Source: Halegenticoccus soli
GTDB taxonomy: Archaea > Halobacteriota > Halobacteria > Halobacteriales > Haloferacaceae
Reading direction: 5' to 3'
Assembly: GCF_002844195.1 (NCBI RefSeq)
Contig: NZ_PEND01000014.1
Coordinates: 1 to 41,618 of the forward strand
Length of the DNA stretch: 41,618 nt
Part shown: piece after piece, positions 7,525-16,208 of the stretch
Layout: every line of letters begins with the position of its first letter
Numbering within the stretch: the stretch's first letter is position 1
Made by a program: the position numbers and the translations under genes
Notes under the pieces: model-generated
What the model was told of the DNA's origin: nothing
Seen by the model: only the letters and a program-made list of their open reading frames with translations
Database searches by the model: none

Positions 7525-8013
7525 ATGGAAACACAAACATCAGAGAGGATGTACACTCAGTGGAGCCCAGTATTCATGCGATTAGGGTTAGGTATCATTT
7601 TCATTGTTGCGGGAGCAGGCAAGGTTTTCGGTATTGGACCGAAATCGACCGGAGGTATTAGTGGATTCGCTGGCTTCCTCGCACAGCTTGGTGTACCTGC
7701 GCCAGAGCTCTTCGCTTGGATAGTTGCACTGGTTGAGCTAGTTGGAGGGTTATTCATTCTCGCGGGGCTCTTCACTCGGTACATGGCCGCTCTCGTTGCA
7801 ACTGACATGGCAGTGGCAATCTGGCTTGTACACATCCCGAATGGGTTCGCTGTTGATAATGGCGGCTACGAATTTCCCCTCGCGCTTCTCCTGCTCGCGA
7901 TCGCTTTAATTCTTAGTGGACCAGGAGCTCTCTCGCTCGAACGTGCCATCTTCGGCCACGAACTACTTCCCAAAACCCGCCGCCGGGCTCATGAGGAGTA
8001 CACTAAAGCATAG
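7525..8013 (+). CDS. DoxX family membrane protein (second copy)
   Basis: A 162-residue protein with four hydrophobic helices: FMRLGLGIIFIVAGAGKVF (17-35), LFAWIVALVELVGGLFILAG, a third around MAALVATDMAVAIWLVHI, and LALLLLAIALILSGPGALSL. The RLGLGIIFIVAGAGK start and the E-x-x-G-G-x-x-x-x-x-G second helix are typical of the common DoxX branch, closer to bacterial DoxX than the gene at 3048. It is probably cotranscribed with or adjacent in function to the FilR1 regulator that follows 130 bases downstream. The physiological role in redox balance is inferred from the family only. Confidence 0.85.
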   Translation: METQTSERMYTQWSPVFMRLGLGIIFIVAGAGKVFGIGPKSTGGISGFAGFLAQLGVPAPELFAWIVALVELVGGLFILAGLFTRYMAALVATDMAVAIWLVHIPNGFAVDNGGYEFPLALLLLAIALILSGPGALSLERAIFGHELLPKTRRRAHEEYTKA

Positions 8014-8143
8014 ACAAAGTACTTTTTAAATCGAACAATGATTTTAATTATTACTAGTGTGGTAAGATATAAATGATAAACAATCATGTTAAAATGGGAA
8101 CAAGCTTATCCAAAGGACCTGGCTCATCACTGAATAGAGCACT

Positions 8144-8953
8144 ATGCCGGAGGAGAACGATCAAGCTAGTCCGTCTGAGCTACTTACTGTTGTTATGCAG
8201 CGAGCAGAGTTCGTCGAATGCTTATTGGCGGGTCCAAAGTTCCAACCGGAACTTAAAGAGGAACTGCAAGTGTCTCGCTCAACAACTTATAAAGCAACTC
8301 GAGAACTACTTTCTCACCGTCTCATTATGCAGGCTGATAACGGATATAGGCCAACGATTCTTGGACGCCTGATTTTTGAAGAGTACCAGCGGTTGTTGGC
8401 AAATATTGAACGTATTAGTTCCCCAGCACGACTTCTCTGGCCAATTTCGGCAAATTTAGATATGACCATCGCTGCATTAACTGACAGTCAAGTCATTCTC
8501 CCTGAACATCATCATCCGAACCGACCGATACATGAAGTTGAGAAGTTAATCCGGGAAGCTTCACATTTAAAGGGAATTGCACCTGTTGTACGACCTCAAT
8601 ATGTTACGTTATTCAATAACCAATTCAAGATGGAAAAGTTAACAGCTGAACTCGTGACTGAGACACCTGTTCTGAATTATCTAACAGAGAATTATGCGAC
8701 GCAATTTTGTGAACCACTTCACTCAGGGGCTCTAACAGTGTGGGAAATGGGTGAGCCGCTCCCATTTGGGCTGCTCTTAGTTGAGAGGCCGACTGAGCAA
8801 ATGGGGCTTGTTGTGTATGAGCCTGATGGTGGAATTCGAGGACTAGTCGTCACAGGGTCCACAGATGCAGTCGAATGGGCACAGCACACTTGGCAGCAAT
8901 ATCAATCTCAAACAAGACGTGTCGAACCAACGTCTTTGTGTGGGGATAGCTAG
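8144..8953 (+). CDS. Winged-helix regulator with FilR1-type sensor domain (second copy)
   Basis: A 269-residue paralogue of the protein at 4017. The HTH is LKEELQVSRSTTYKATREL with a wing ending YRPTILGRLIFEEY. The sensor part repeats the same blocks: IAPVVRPQYVTLF, LTAELVTETPVL, LPFGLLLVERP and GLVVTGS. The gene is much AT-richer (many TTA, AAT and CAA codons; 8581-8640 is about one third G+C by eye) than the rest of the window, which suggests transfer from a lower-GC haloarchaeon. The ATG at 8144 is the first in frame before the HTH. It follows the second DoxX, mirroring the first DoxX/FilR1 pair; it probably regulates that gene. Confidence 0.85.
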   Translation: MPEENDQASPSELLTVVMQRAEFVECLLAGPKFQPELKEELQVSRSTTYKATRELLSHRLIMQADNGYRPTILGRLIFEEYQRLLANIERISSPARLLWPISANLDMTIAALTDSQVILPEHHHPNRPIHEVEKLIREASHLKGIAPVVRPQYVTLFNNQFKMEKLTAELVTETPVLNYLTENYATQFCEPLHSGALTVWEMGEPLPFGLLLVERPTEQMGLVVYEPDGGIRGLVVTGSTDAVEWAQHTWQQYQSQTRRVEPTSLCGDS

Positions 8954-9187
8954 TATTTCAGTTTAAGTGTTACGATCTGAACGACTCCCCAGTTCGTTAA
9001 CCTGCCGAAACCAGGAGGAGGTAGCTTCTTTAAATATGCCATATTCTCTTCGCCAACCGTATACATAATGAATTAAATATGCTTAATAAATTAATAACAG
9101 AGACTATATATTTTCAATATCGATTAGTTACAGTTCTTTTCAGTTAGTGTCACTTCTAATAGTACTCTCAGCAGCGTTTCTCCAACC

Positions 9188-9193
9188 AAAAAA
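9188..9193 (-). terminator. T-tract downstream of the multicopper oxidase gene
   Basis: Six A on the plus strand, that is T6 on the coding (minus) strand, lie 56 bases beyond the stop of the 1590-residue gene, with another T-rich patch (TTCTCTTTTGGTTTT on the minus strand) nearer the stop. Archaeal transcription often ends in such T runs without a stem. The rest of 8954-9248 is AT-rich and holds no gene. Confidence 0.35.
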
Positions 9194-9248
9194 GATCACT
9201 GAAGCCGTGGCCGAAAACCAAAAGAGAACAGGCCAGGTCGGAGGACGG

Positions 9249-12200
9249 TTAGCGGACCTTGGTGGGACACCCCTTGACGGTAAGCCGGGTCCGCTCACCG
9301 AGCGTTACGGTCAGGTCTCCCGGTCCCTCGCCGGAGGCTCCGCTCATCGAGACATCGAACGCGACCATCCGTTCGTCACGCTTGCCACCGCCCGAGACGG
9401 CGACGCGCGCCTTCTCGGCCTTACGGAGTTTGTCCAAGTCGAGGTCGCAGAACACCTCGCGCGCGGCCTCGCAGTTTTCGAGTTCGAGCTCCCCGCCGGA
9501 CAGTAGCGTGAGGAGCGAATCGACCGTGTCGACGCCGTGCTTCCCGTCGACGTGGACGTCGAGGTGGAGACAGTGACAGTCGACGTGGCCGACCATGCGG
9601 ACATCGGCGTCCGAGAGGTCGCAGATCTCGTTTTTCTTCACCGGGCCGAGGAACACGTAAAGCGCGCTCGCCCCGCAGGGGCCGTGGACGCTGTCGGGCA
9701 CGGCGATGACCACGTCCTCCTTTCCGTCGCCGGTGACGTCGCCGCACGCGGTGACCCAGCCGCGGCGATCCTTCGGGCGGATCTTGCGCTTGCGCGCCAC
9801 CTCGGGGAGCGGCTGGACGGGTTCCTGGAAGTCGTCGGGACCGTCCCCGACGCGGAAGATGCCCCACATGCCGGATTCGAGCCGGCGGCGCTCTTTCAGC
9901 TCCTGGTAGATGTGGTCGCCGACGCTGTCGGCCCGTCCGCCCGCACCGCCGAGGAGGTTGAACCCGAGCCCCTGTCCGGGCGTCAGACGGTCGTCGACGC
10001 CGACGTCGTCGGACTCGGGGAGGCCGCGGAAGAAATTCCACTGGTGGGCCGCGACGTGGTAGCTGAGCCCCCGCGCCCTGTCGGCGGTCATGTGGACCCG
10101 CAGCTGAACCGGGTCGTCCAAGAACGCGTTCAAGACCGGCGTGTTCGGATCGCCGTGGACCTTTGAACTATAGACCAGGTGCTGCTCCGGGTTCTCGTCG
10201 AACCGGCGGATGAACGGTTCCGAGCGGTAGTTAATCGCCCCGTACCCCTGATCTTCGGCGCCGACGTTCTGGTTGCACGGCGCGTCGGGATCACCCTCTT
10301 CCTCGTCGAACCCGGCCGGGACGACGCACGTGTCCGTGTTCGGGTTGACGATGTACTGCCCGTCGGCGAACGCGAGCGCGAACTCGCGGAAGTCCGGGCC
10401 GTCCGGGTTCTTGATGATCGCCTGAGAGCTGGTAGTGGTCGGCTCTCCTGTCCGGGAGTCGAGCCAAACAGTTCCTGGGGGTTCAACGATAAGGCGACCA
10501 TACGCACCATGGTGGCGATGGCTCCGGATATCGGCCATGTCGTACAGTACACTCGTCTGATCGTCCTCTTCGGCAAACCAGCGGTAGGTAATCGTCTCGC
10601 CAGGCTCGACTGTCTGGTCCCAATTGAAGCCGACGGTCGCCCCGTCGGAGGCATTCACGTCAAAGCGAATGTGCACAGGGTGCAGCGAGATCCGGTTGGA
10701 CTCCTCCCAGGGCTTGTTCGTCCGCATTTGCGGGTGAGCGTGTTCGGGACGATCCTCCGGAAGTTCGTTCGTGAGGTTGATCTCGATGCAGTCACCACCG
10801 TGCGCGCGGATCAATAGCGGCTCCGGTTCGCAGCGGCCGGCTTTGATGTCCTCAACGTTTTCATCGAGTGCATAGACAACCCCGAGCGGGTCCTGATCGC
10901 CGTAGTCGTTGTACGGGATCGTCGTCTCGAAGGCCGTGATGTTGTACACCCGATCGGGTTCCTGGTCGCTGTCCGGACACGGATCGCCGGGCGACGGCGC
11001 CTTCGGCGGGGGACTTCCCGTAATCGAGGGATTCTTGCGGGCATCCTTGTCCGGTGGGAAGCGGCGGTCGTCGTCCTCGTCGTAGAGGAGGCGAGCTTTC
11101 TGGCCGATCTTCCCGCGGTCGTCGAACGCCGCCGGAATCCCCGCATCCTTCAGCTGCTTCCGGGTGATCTTCTCGTCCGGTGCCTGCTGGTCGGGGAGCG
11201 GTTGCAGGTGGTCGACCTGTTTGCCGTAGATGCGGATAAGCCCCCACATCCCGTCCCAGAGGTCATCCGTGATTCCAGAGCCGTAAAGGTAATCACGGAT
11301 GGGAAGCCCATCGGGATTGTCGATGCGTTCGAAGTTCCCCTGTCCGGGGGTGCCGGTCGTGCGTTGATTCGGCGGAGCTCCGGTTGGGACCGTATTTTGG
11401 TTCTGTTCCCGAGCTCGGAACGTGAACGCCTCAGAGGTACCGAATTGTTGGGTGATAGCATCTTCCGAATCCAACTGAGTGGAATTGAAGTGCATCCCAT
11501 GGATTTGGAAGTTGTGCTGCTCCTCGTAGGCGGTCTGGACGAGCCGGATGCGGATAGGATCCTCGGGATAGGCTTCGAACACCGGCGTCGACGGGTCGCC
11601 GTGGACGTGGGAACTGTGGACGTACGCCGGATCCGGGTCCTCGCGGATGTAGTAAGGCGTGTTGCGGTAGTTGATCGCCATCACGCCCTCGTTCACGTTG
11701 TGCTCGAAGTCCGGGTTCACGAACTCGCCGTCGCGGTCGACCAACGGGGCGAAGTCGTGGAACAGGAGCGCCTGCTCGCGGAAGTCCTCGCCGTTGGGAT
11801 CCTTGATCATGGCCTGCGTCCCGCTGCGGATCGGATCGCCTGTGTACGGGTCGAGCCACTCGGAGTCCTCCGGTTCGACGATGAGCGAACAGAACGTCCC
11901 GTTCATCACGTCGTCGATGCCGGTGATGTGGTCGTGGAAGAAGATCGTCCCCTCCTCGTCGGCGTACCAGCGGAACTGGGCCTCGTCGTCGGGCTCGGCG
12001 TACTGGCTGTAGTTATACCCGGTTTGTAACGAGTCCGATCCGAGCACGTCGTAGGAGACGAAGTGGATGTGGTTCGACTTGCCGTCCCCGCCGGGGATCT
12101 CGTTTTTGAGCGTGATGTCGACGCAGTCGTTGACGTTGGCGCGGATCACCAGCGGTTCGGGGTTCATCTCGCCATTCCGCACGGCCTCGGCGTCCTCTTC

Positions 12201-14021
12201 GAGGACGTACACCTTGCCCTCGGGGTCGTGGTGGCCCGCGTCGTTGTACACGATGTCCGCCGGAAGCCCGACGATCGTGTACTCGCGGACCTCCCCGTCC
12301 TCGGGAGCCGGGCCGCCGAACTGCGTGTTGTCGACGTCCGGTTCGCACGGGTCGGTGTACGGCGCGCCGGGGACGATAGGCCCCTTCCGCGTCAGCGCCT
12401 GCTCCTCTTCGGGCGTCGGCTCGCGGACGCCCTCGTAAGGCGGGAACGGCGGGAGGACGCCGATTTCGCCCGGAATAAACTCGGGGAAGCCGGGCACGTC
12501 CGAGTCCTCGGAGATCGGCGGCTCGTTGCTCGGGAGCTCGACGAGATCGTCGCGCTCCTTGTCGTGGACGCGCATCATCCCCCACATCCCTTCGCCGTAG
12601 TGCGGGAAGAGGTGGCAGTGGAAGAGCATATCTCCGGCGCTGCCGTGCGCACCGCCGGCGCCGACTTCGAACGCCTCCTCGAACGTCATGTCCGGCCTGG
12701 CCGAACCCGATCCGTTCGCGGCGACGATGAACGCCTCGATGGTCGACCCCATGCCGATCGTCTGGGAGTCGATCGTGTCCGAATCTTCGACCCGCCGCTC
12801 TTCGAACCACCGGTGGTTGTGCAGGTGGTGGACGTGATTCTCCTCGGCGGAGGCGCCGACGACGGCGAACTTCACGGGGTCGCCGACGTAGGCCTCGTAG
12901 ACGTTGTCGCCGCCGCCGGGATCGCCGTGAGCCCACGAGTTGTAGAAGCTCGCCTCCCGATCGCAGTCGGGGCAGTCCTCGCGGAGGCGCTGGCCCGTCG
13001 GGTCCGCGCGGTAGTTGATCGCGTGCGTCGTCTGCTCTTCGTCGCTGTTCGGGAACGTGACCTGTCCGCCGTCGGCCGTTTCGATCCCCTCCGGCGTGTG
13101 GTAGAAGACGACGACCTCGCGGTAGTCAGGGATATTCGGCGGGTGGATGTCCGCCTGGAGGCCGCTGCGGAGCGGTTCGCCCGTGTGCGGATCCGTGTAG
13201 GTGGTCCCCGGCGGATGCACCGTGATCGCGCCGAACAGCCCGCGGGTGAACAGATTCGCCTCTTCGGGCGGTTCGTCGGCGCTGTCGTACGCCTGGTTCG
13301 CGCCGTCGAAGAAGAAGTGCGTCCCCTGGCTGTCCGCCTGCCACGTGTAGTGGATGGTCTCGCCGGGGGCCGCCGTCGTGTCCGGGTTGAACCCGACGGC
13401 CATCCCGTCCGAGTCTTCGACCTGGTAGGGCAACGCCGTGTTGTGGATGGACGCGTGACGGTCGAGGTGGTTCTTGAAGCAGATCTTGACGGTGTCGCCC
13501 TCGTTGGCGCGGATGACCAGCGGCTCGATGATCCGCGTGTCGACGTCCTCGTCGGGGCAGTCGTCCTCGCCGCTCGATTTGTCGTCGTGCTTGACGTCGC
13601 ACCCGCACGCGCCGTCATTCTTCTTCTGTTCGCCACCGTCAGCCGCGCCTTCGTCGCCGTCGTTCCCGTCTTCGACGAGCGCGTACGCGTCGTCCGGGAC
13701 GACGCCGGAGGCGCGGCGCGCCTCTTCGAGGTTCTCCTCGAGGACGTACATCGCTCCCGGAGGCTGATGCAGCCCGTACTTGTTGTAGACGATGTCGACC
13801 GGGATGGCGTGGATCGTGAACTCCCGGACTTCGCCGGTCTGCTGGTCCTGTCGAGCGCGGTCCGTCACTCCGGTGGCATCCTCGGGAAGCGCACCGTGGC
13901 CGCCGTAAAGCATCGCGGACGATGCCAGTAGCCCGCTCCCTTTGAGGAAGTTCCGACGTGACGTGACCGGAGTCGGTTCGTTCGTGCGTTCGGTATCGGC
14001 TGTGTCGGTTTCAGTTGTCAT
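9249..14021 (-). CDS. Giant Tat-exported multicopper oxidase, three two-cupredoxin units plus FG-GAP-like tail
   Basis: A 1590-residue secreted protein. Residues 21-45 are a Tat leader (SRRNFLKGSGLLASSAMLYG). Three units of about 360-430 residues follow (about 64-490, 576-933, 1024-1392), each opening with a VREFTI/VYNITAF strand, a PYND/VYND-G-x-x-DP turn and PLVIRAN, and each ending in GMWG-x-x-R. Unit 1 carries HVHHLHNH (396-403) and HCHLFPHYGEGM (468-479), the type 1/type 3 copper signature; unit 2 opens with HIH (651-653) and HDH (696-698). Units 2 and 3 lack HCH at their ends. Residues 1425-1460 (GDVTGDGKEDVVIAV) resemble an FG-GAP repeat; the last 125 residues are unassigned, with Cys and His. 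An insert at 115-160 is Asp/Gly-rich. The layout resembles six-domain ceruloplasmin-like oxidases. Likely substrates are metal ions or phenols; unknown. Bases 10450-11520 are less GC-rich than both flanks. Confidence 0.85.
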   Translation of the reverse strand: MTTETDTADTERTNEPTPVTSRRNFLKGSGLLASSAMLYGGHGALPEDATGVTDRARQDQQTGEVREFTIHAIPVDIVYNKYGLHQPPGAMYVLEENLEEARRASGVVPDDAYALVEDGNDGDEGAADGGEQKKNDGACGCDVKHDDKSSGEDDCPDEDVDTRIIEPLVIRANEGDTVKICFKNHLDRHASIHNTALPYQVEDSDGMAVGFNPDTTAAPGETIHYTWQADSQGTHFFFDGANQAYDSADEPPEEANLFTRGLFGAITVHPPGTTYTDPHTGEPLRSGLQADIHPPNIPDYREVVVFYHTPEGIETADGGQVTFPNSDEEQTTHAINYRADPTGQRLREDCPDCDREASFYNSWAHGDPGGGDNVYEAYVGDPVKFAVVGASAEENHVHHLHNHRWFEERRVEDSDTIDSQTIGMGSTIEAFIVAANGSGSARPDMTFEEAFEVGAGGAHGSAGDMLFHCHLFPHYGEGMWGMMRVHDKERDDLVELPSNEPPISEDSDVPGFPEFIPGEIGVLPPFPPYEGVREPTPEEEQALTRKGPIVPGAPYTDPCEPDVDNTQFGGPAPEDGEVREYTIVGLPADIVYNDAGHHDPEGKVYVLEEDAEAVRNGEMNPEPLVIRANVNDCVDITLKNEIPGGDGKSNHIHFVSYDVLGSDSLQTGYNYSQYAEPDDEAQFRWYADEEGTIFFHDHITGIDDVMNGTFCSLIVEPEDSEWLDPYTGDPIRSGTQAMIKDPNGEDFREQALLFHDFAPLVDRDGEFVNPDFEHNVNEGVMAINYRNTPYYIREDPDPAYVHSSHVHGDPSTPVFEAYPEDPIRIRLVQTAYEEQHNFQIHGMHFNSTQLDSEDAITQQFGTSEAFTFRAREQNQNTVPTGAPPNQRTTGTPGQGNFERIDNPDGLPIRDYLYGSGITDDLWDGMWGLIRIYGKQVDHLQPLPDQQAPDEKITRKQLKDAGIPAAFDDRGKIGQKARLLYDEDDDRRFPPDKDARKNPSITGSPPPKAPSPGDPCPDSDQEPDRVYNITAFETTIPYNDYGDQDPLGVVYALDENVEDIKAGRCEPEPLLIRAHGGDCIEINLTNELPEDRPEHAHPQMRTNKPWEESNRISLHPVHIRFDVNASDGATVGFNWDQTVEPGETITYRWFAEEDDQTSVLYDMADIRSHRHHGAYGRLIVEPPGTVWLDSRTGEPTTTSSQAIIKNPDGPDFREFALAFADGQYIVNPNTDTCVVPAGFDEEEGDPDAPCNQNVGAEDQGYGAINYRSEPFIRRFDENPEQHLVYSSKVHGDPNTPVLNAFLDDPVQLRVHMTADRARGLSYHVAAHQWNFFRGLPESDDVGVDDRLTPGQGLGFNLLGGAGGRADSVGDHIYQELKERRRLESGMWGIFRVGDGPDDFQEPVQPLPEVARKRKIRPKDRRGWVTACGDVTGDGKEDVVIAVPDSVHGPCGASALYVFLGPVKKNEICDLSDADVRMVGHVDCHCLHLDVHVDGKHGVDTVDSLLTLLSGGELELENCEAAREVFCDLDLDKLRKAEKARVAVSGGGKRDERMVAFDVSMSGASGEGPGDLTVTLGERTRLTVKGCPTKVR

Positions 14022-14780
14022 TGTTTGATTGCGTTGTGATGAGCTGTCTCTCAGCTCCGAATTAGGAGATTCAGTTGCTGTCTATGGGATCACAATTAAC
14101 GAACGAACCTTGTGTCACTTTGTAAATTCGTGGATACAGGTCGAAAGCCGATTCCTACTATTCACAGGCTCAGATGGGTGAATAACACGTAATAAAGAAT
14201 GTAATTTGTATTGATAATATTCCGCCACGATACTATTGGAGATGATGTTGAATATTGATAAAATTGAGGAGAAAATATATCAGCTGGGCACGCCGCTGAG
14301 TGGCGTCAGGTTTGATCAATTGCTCAGACTCCGACGAATGCGCGTTTCAGAGGTTCCTGTCGATGCGTACTAACCGAGGTAATGGTCAGAGCGAATGGTT
14401 GTGATCATCAGCCCCAGAAGTCCCTCGAACAGGAAAAGCGGTGAATTCGTTGATCCATCGTATTTACGCTGCTCCATTTAGGCCGGAAAGATAGTAGTAA
14501 AACAGAGTGTGGGAGCGCGTTGTTACTCTATTTGTAACCGTATGCAGCCCGAACGTTCTCCAATCGGATTGAAATTCAAGTGGTCCGTAATAGCACGGTA
14601 GAGGACACATAATCAACGCAGATAGTCGTATACGCGCGTCTGTTCTCCGTGCCGCCGCTTGCTTTCTTCCTCTTGAAGACAGTATTTTTATGAGAAACAT
14701 GCAGAAGTCGAGTACAGACATTTTTCGAAGTAATCAAAGAATAACAATAGCACATCAATACGTGATCAACAGGTGCGACA
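14022..14780. other. AT-rich intergenic region with promoters
   Basis: It should hold the promoter of the multicopper oxidase (minus) and of the small gene at 14781. GAGCTG-x5-CAGCTC (14041-14057) is a short inverted repeat about 20 bases upstream of the oxidase ATG and could be an operator. On the minus strand, ATG at 14477 opens 35 codons to TAG at 14370-14372 (reading MEQRKYDGSTNSPLFLFEG, then a hydrophobic segment and TTIRSDHYLG); it looks protein-like, perhaps a truncated membrane protein, but I cannot support it as a gene. Nothing else is seen. Confidence 0.3.
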
Positions 14781-15014
14781 ATGAGTCAAACAGAAGCGAA
14801 ACTCGGGACGGTCGAACTCTCTTCGCGGATGATCGCGCGCATCGAAGCCCGGCTCCCACGGAGCGAATTCAGTTCGGTGGACGAGTACGTCACCTTCGTC
14901 TTGGAGGAGGTCCTCTCGCGCGTGGAGGACGCGACGGAAGAGGAGAATTTCGAGGCGGTCAGCCAAACTGACGTCGAAGAGAGGCTCAGATCGCTCGGCT
15001 ACGTACCGGAGTGA
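14781..15014 (+). CDS. Small CopG/ribbon-helix-helix-like protein
   Basis: A 77-residue acidic protein. VELSSRMIARIEARLPRSEF followed by SVDEYVTFVLEEVLSRVED has the strand-helix-helix plan of ribbon-helix-helix proteins (SVDEYVxFVLEEVL is very typical of archaeal examples). The end DVEERLRSLGYVPE resembles the ExRLRxLGY tail of sulfatase/phosphatase-family proteins, beside which such small genes are often found in haloarchaeal polysaccharide loci. No such partner lies next to it here; the nearest downstream gene is an ATP-grasp ligase 1.2 kb away. DNA binding is possible but not shown. Confidence 0.75.
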   Translation: MSQTEAKLGTVELSSRMIARIEARLPRSEFSSVDEYVTFVLEEVLSRVEDATEEENFEAVSQTDVEERLRSLGYVPE

Positions 15015-15145
15015 GCTGCCCCCGCCGATCTACGGCAGTTGCTCATGGTTTGAAACCGGCTCTCTCTAGTTCTACTGCACCTTTCGAGACGCCTCAGCGT
15101 CCGCAGCGAGCACACGCTCCGCGGGCGGCAATTTCAGAGCGGAAA

Positions 15146-15173
15146 CACCCCGACGTCACTGATAGTCGGGGTG
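15146..15173. repeat. Perfect 9-bp inverted repeat
   Basis: CACCCCGAC (15146-15154), a 10-base loop and GTCGGGGTG (15165-15173). It lies 130 bases after the ribbon-helix-helix gene. No T-tract follows, so a terminator role is uncertain. Confidence 0.45.
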
Positions 15174-15334
15174 CTACGTTCTCTTGCGCCAGTGAGTAAA
15201 CAAAGCAGCGCGGAGAGGGGAACAGCGTTCACAAGAGCCTCGCGCTTCAGCTGTCGACCGGAAACGCGACGCGTTTTGAGGGAGTCCGAATTGGATCACT
15301 GCCTCTCGTCTCCCTGCCGCTCCACCGTATACGG

Positions 15335-15374
15335 CTGGAGAATGAAACGTATCGCTGGAGAAGGAAGCGTATCG
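15335..15374 (+). repeat. Tandem 20-bp duplication
   Basis: Two adjacent 20-base copies beginning CTGGAGAA and ending CGTATCG, 18 of 20 bases the same. Non-coding; origin unknown. Confidence 0.6.
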
Positions 15375-15439
15375 TCGTCGAATTCAGTCACTGCCCGTTC
15401 GTCGTCCTCGCTTCACCAGCAATGGAACGATGGGTGTGT

Positions 15440-15512
15440 CCATTCCGACGTATTTACGACTCACACGACACTCAAGTTGGCTGGAGTAAAACTCGGCCAA
15501 ATCCAGTTATGC
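15440..15512 (+). pseudogene. Possible scrap of an IS5-family transposase
   Basis: The frame reads IYDSHDTQVGWSKTRPN. HDTQVGW is exactly the motif of the intact transposase at 850 (residues 171-177, in KQPHDTQVGWQVLVRN), and the DNA around it matches at most positions (CACGACACTCAAGTTGGCTGG against the copy near 1360-1381). Similarity fades on both sides. It would be a relic of a related but not identical element. Confidence 0.35.
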
Positions 15513-16016
15513 AGCAAGTAACAACAATGAAGCGCACAGTCTTTCATCTCCTTCATTTCGTCCTGAATAGATCTCCGGTGAGAAGCCGAATCAACGAAAT
15601 CGATTTTAATTCACTCCCGACGTGCCCGAGATCGCTAGACAACCGCCCGATTTGCCGACTTCCCGTGACCGCCTTCTTCAGAAGAGCCGCGGATATTGGC
15701 GTCGGTAGATGGGTTTAGAGGCTCGAGCGAAGAGATAGATGACGTTACTTTCAGAGCGGTCCGATTTTCGCACTTCCTTATATCATATTCATAGGTAGTT
15801 CGAGAAAGTCATCTAGTAGATTATTATCACGATCGTCGAAATTCTCCGTTCCGCGTTTTTCGTTCGTTTAAGACCGTAAGAAGTAGGAATAGATATTCAA
15901 CACGTATCTGCGAATTTACAAAGTAACACAGGGTTCGTTTGTTAATTGTGCTATCAATGATAGCAACCAAAACCCGGATTCGGAGCAAAGACGCAGCGTC
16001 GCCGCAATCTCGAACG

Positions 16017-16202
16017 ATGACGATCGAAACAGATACAGCCTCAGATCAGACACGCGAACCGCCGGCACGGACGACACGTCGAGACTTCCTTAGAGAAAGT
16101 GGGTTACTGACACCGCTTACGATGCTCGGTAGCGACCACGACGCGCTTTCTGGAACTAAAACCGCGGTAACGGACCGCGATCACGAGGAACAGTTCGGGT
16201 GA
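16017..16202 (+). pseudogene. Orphan Tat leader, relic of a second multicopper oxidase gene
   Basis: ATG at 16017 opens 61 codons. The peptide MTIETDTASDQTREP, TTRRDFLRESGLLTPLTMLG, DHDAL and TAVTDRDHEEQFG aligns along its whole length with the first 62 residues of the 1590-residue oxidase (MTTETDTADTERTNEP, TSRRNFLKGSGLLASSAMLY, HGAL, TGVTDRARQDQQTG). It ends at TGA exactly where the first cupredoxin strand should begin, and nothing of the oxidase follows. The ATP-grasp gene starts seven bases later. It is a truncated paralogue, probably left by a deletion that joined the leader to the next gene. The leader could still be expressed as a peptide. Confidence 0.75.
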
Positions 16203-16208
16203 TAAGTG

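Larger units (their letters stand above)
15015..16016. other. One-kilobase intergenic region with decayed fragments
   Basis: No intact gene. It holds an inverted repeat at 15146-15173, a tandem duplication at 15335-15374 and a probable IS5-type transposase scrap around 15440-15512. From 15720 to 15960 it is AT-rich and probably contains the promoter for what remains at 16017. The mixture of repeats and fragments suggests repeated insertion and deletion here. Confidence 0.4.

Noticed and set aside
9537-13931. Long open frames on the plus strand opposite the oxidase gene (up to 622 codons)
   Set aside because: They are shadows produced by the GC-rich third positions of the minus-strand gene and show no domain or start signal.
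15422-15500. MERWVCP start considered as a rubredoxin
   Set aside because: Only one Cys of the expected CxxC is present, and the following HDTQVGW matches the IS5 transposase better.
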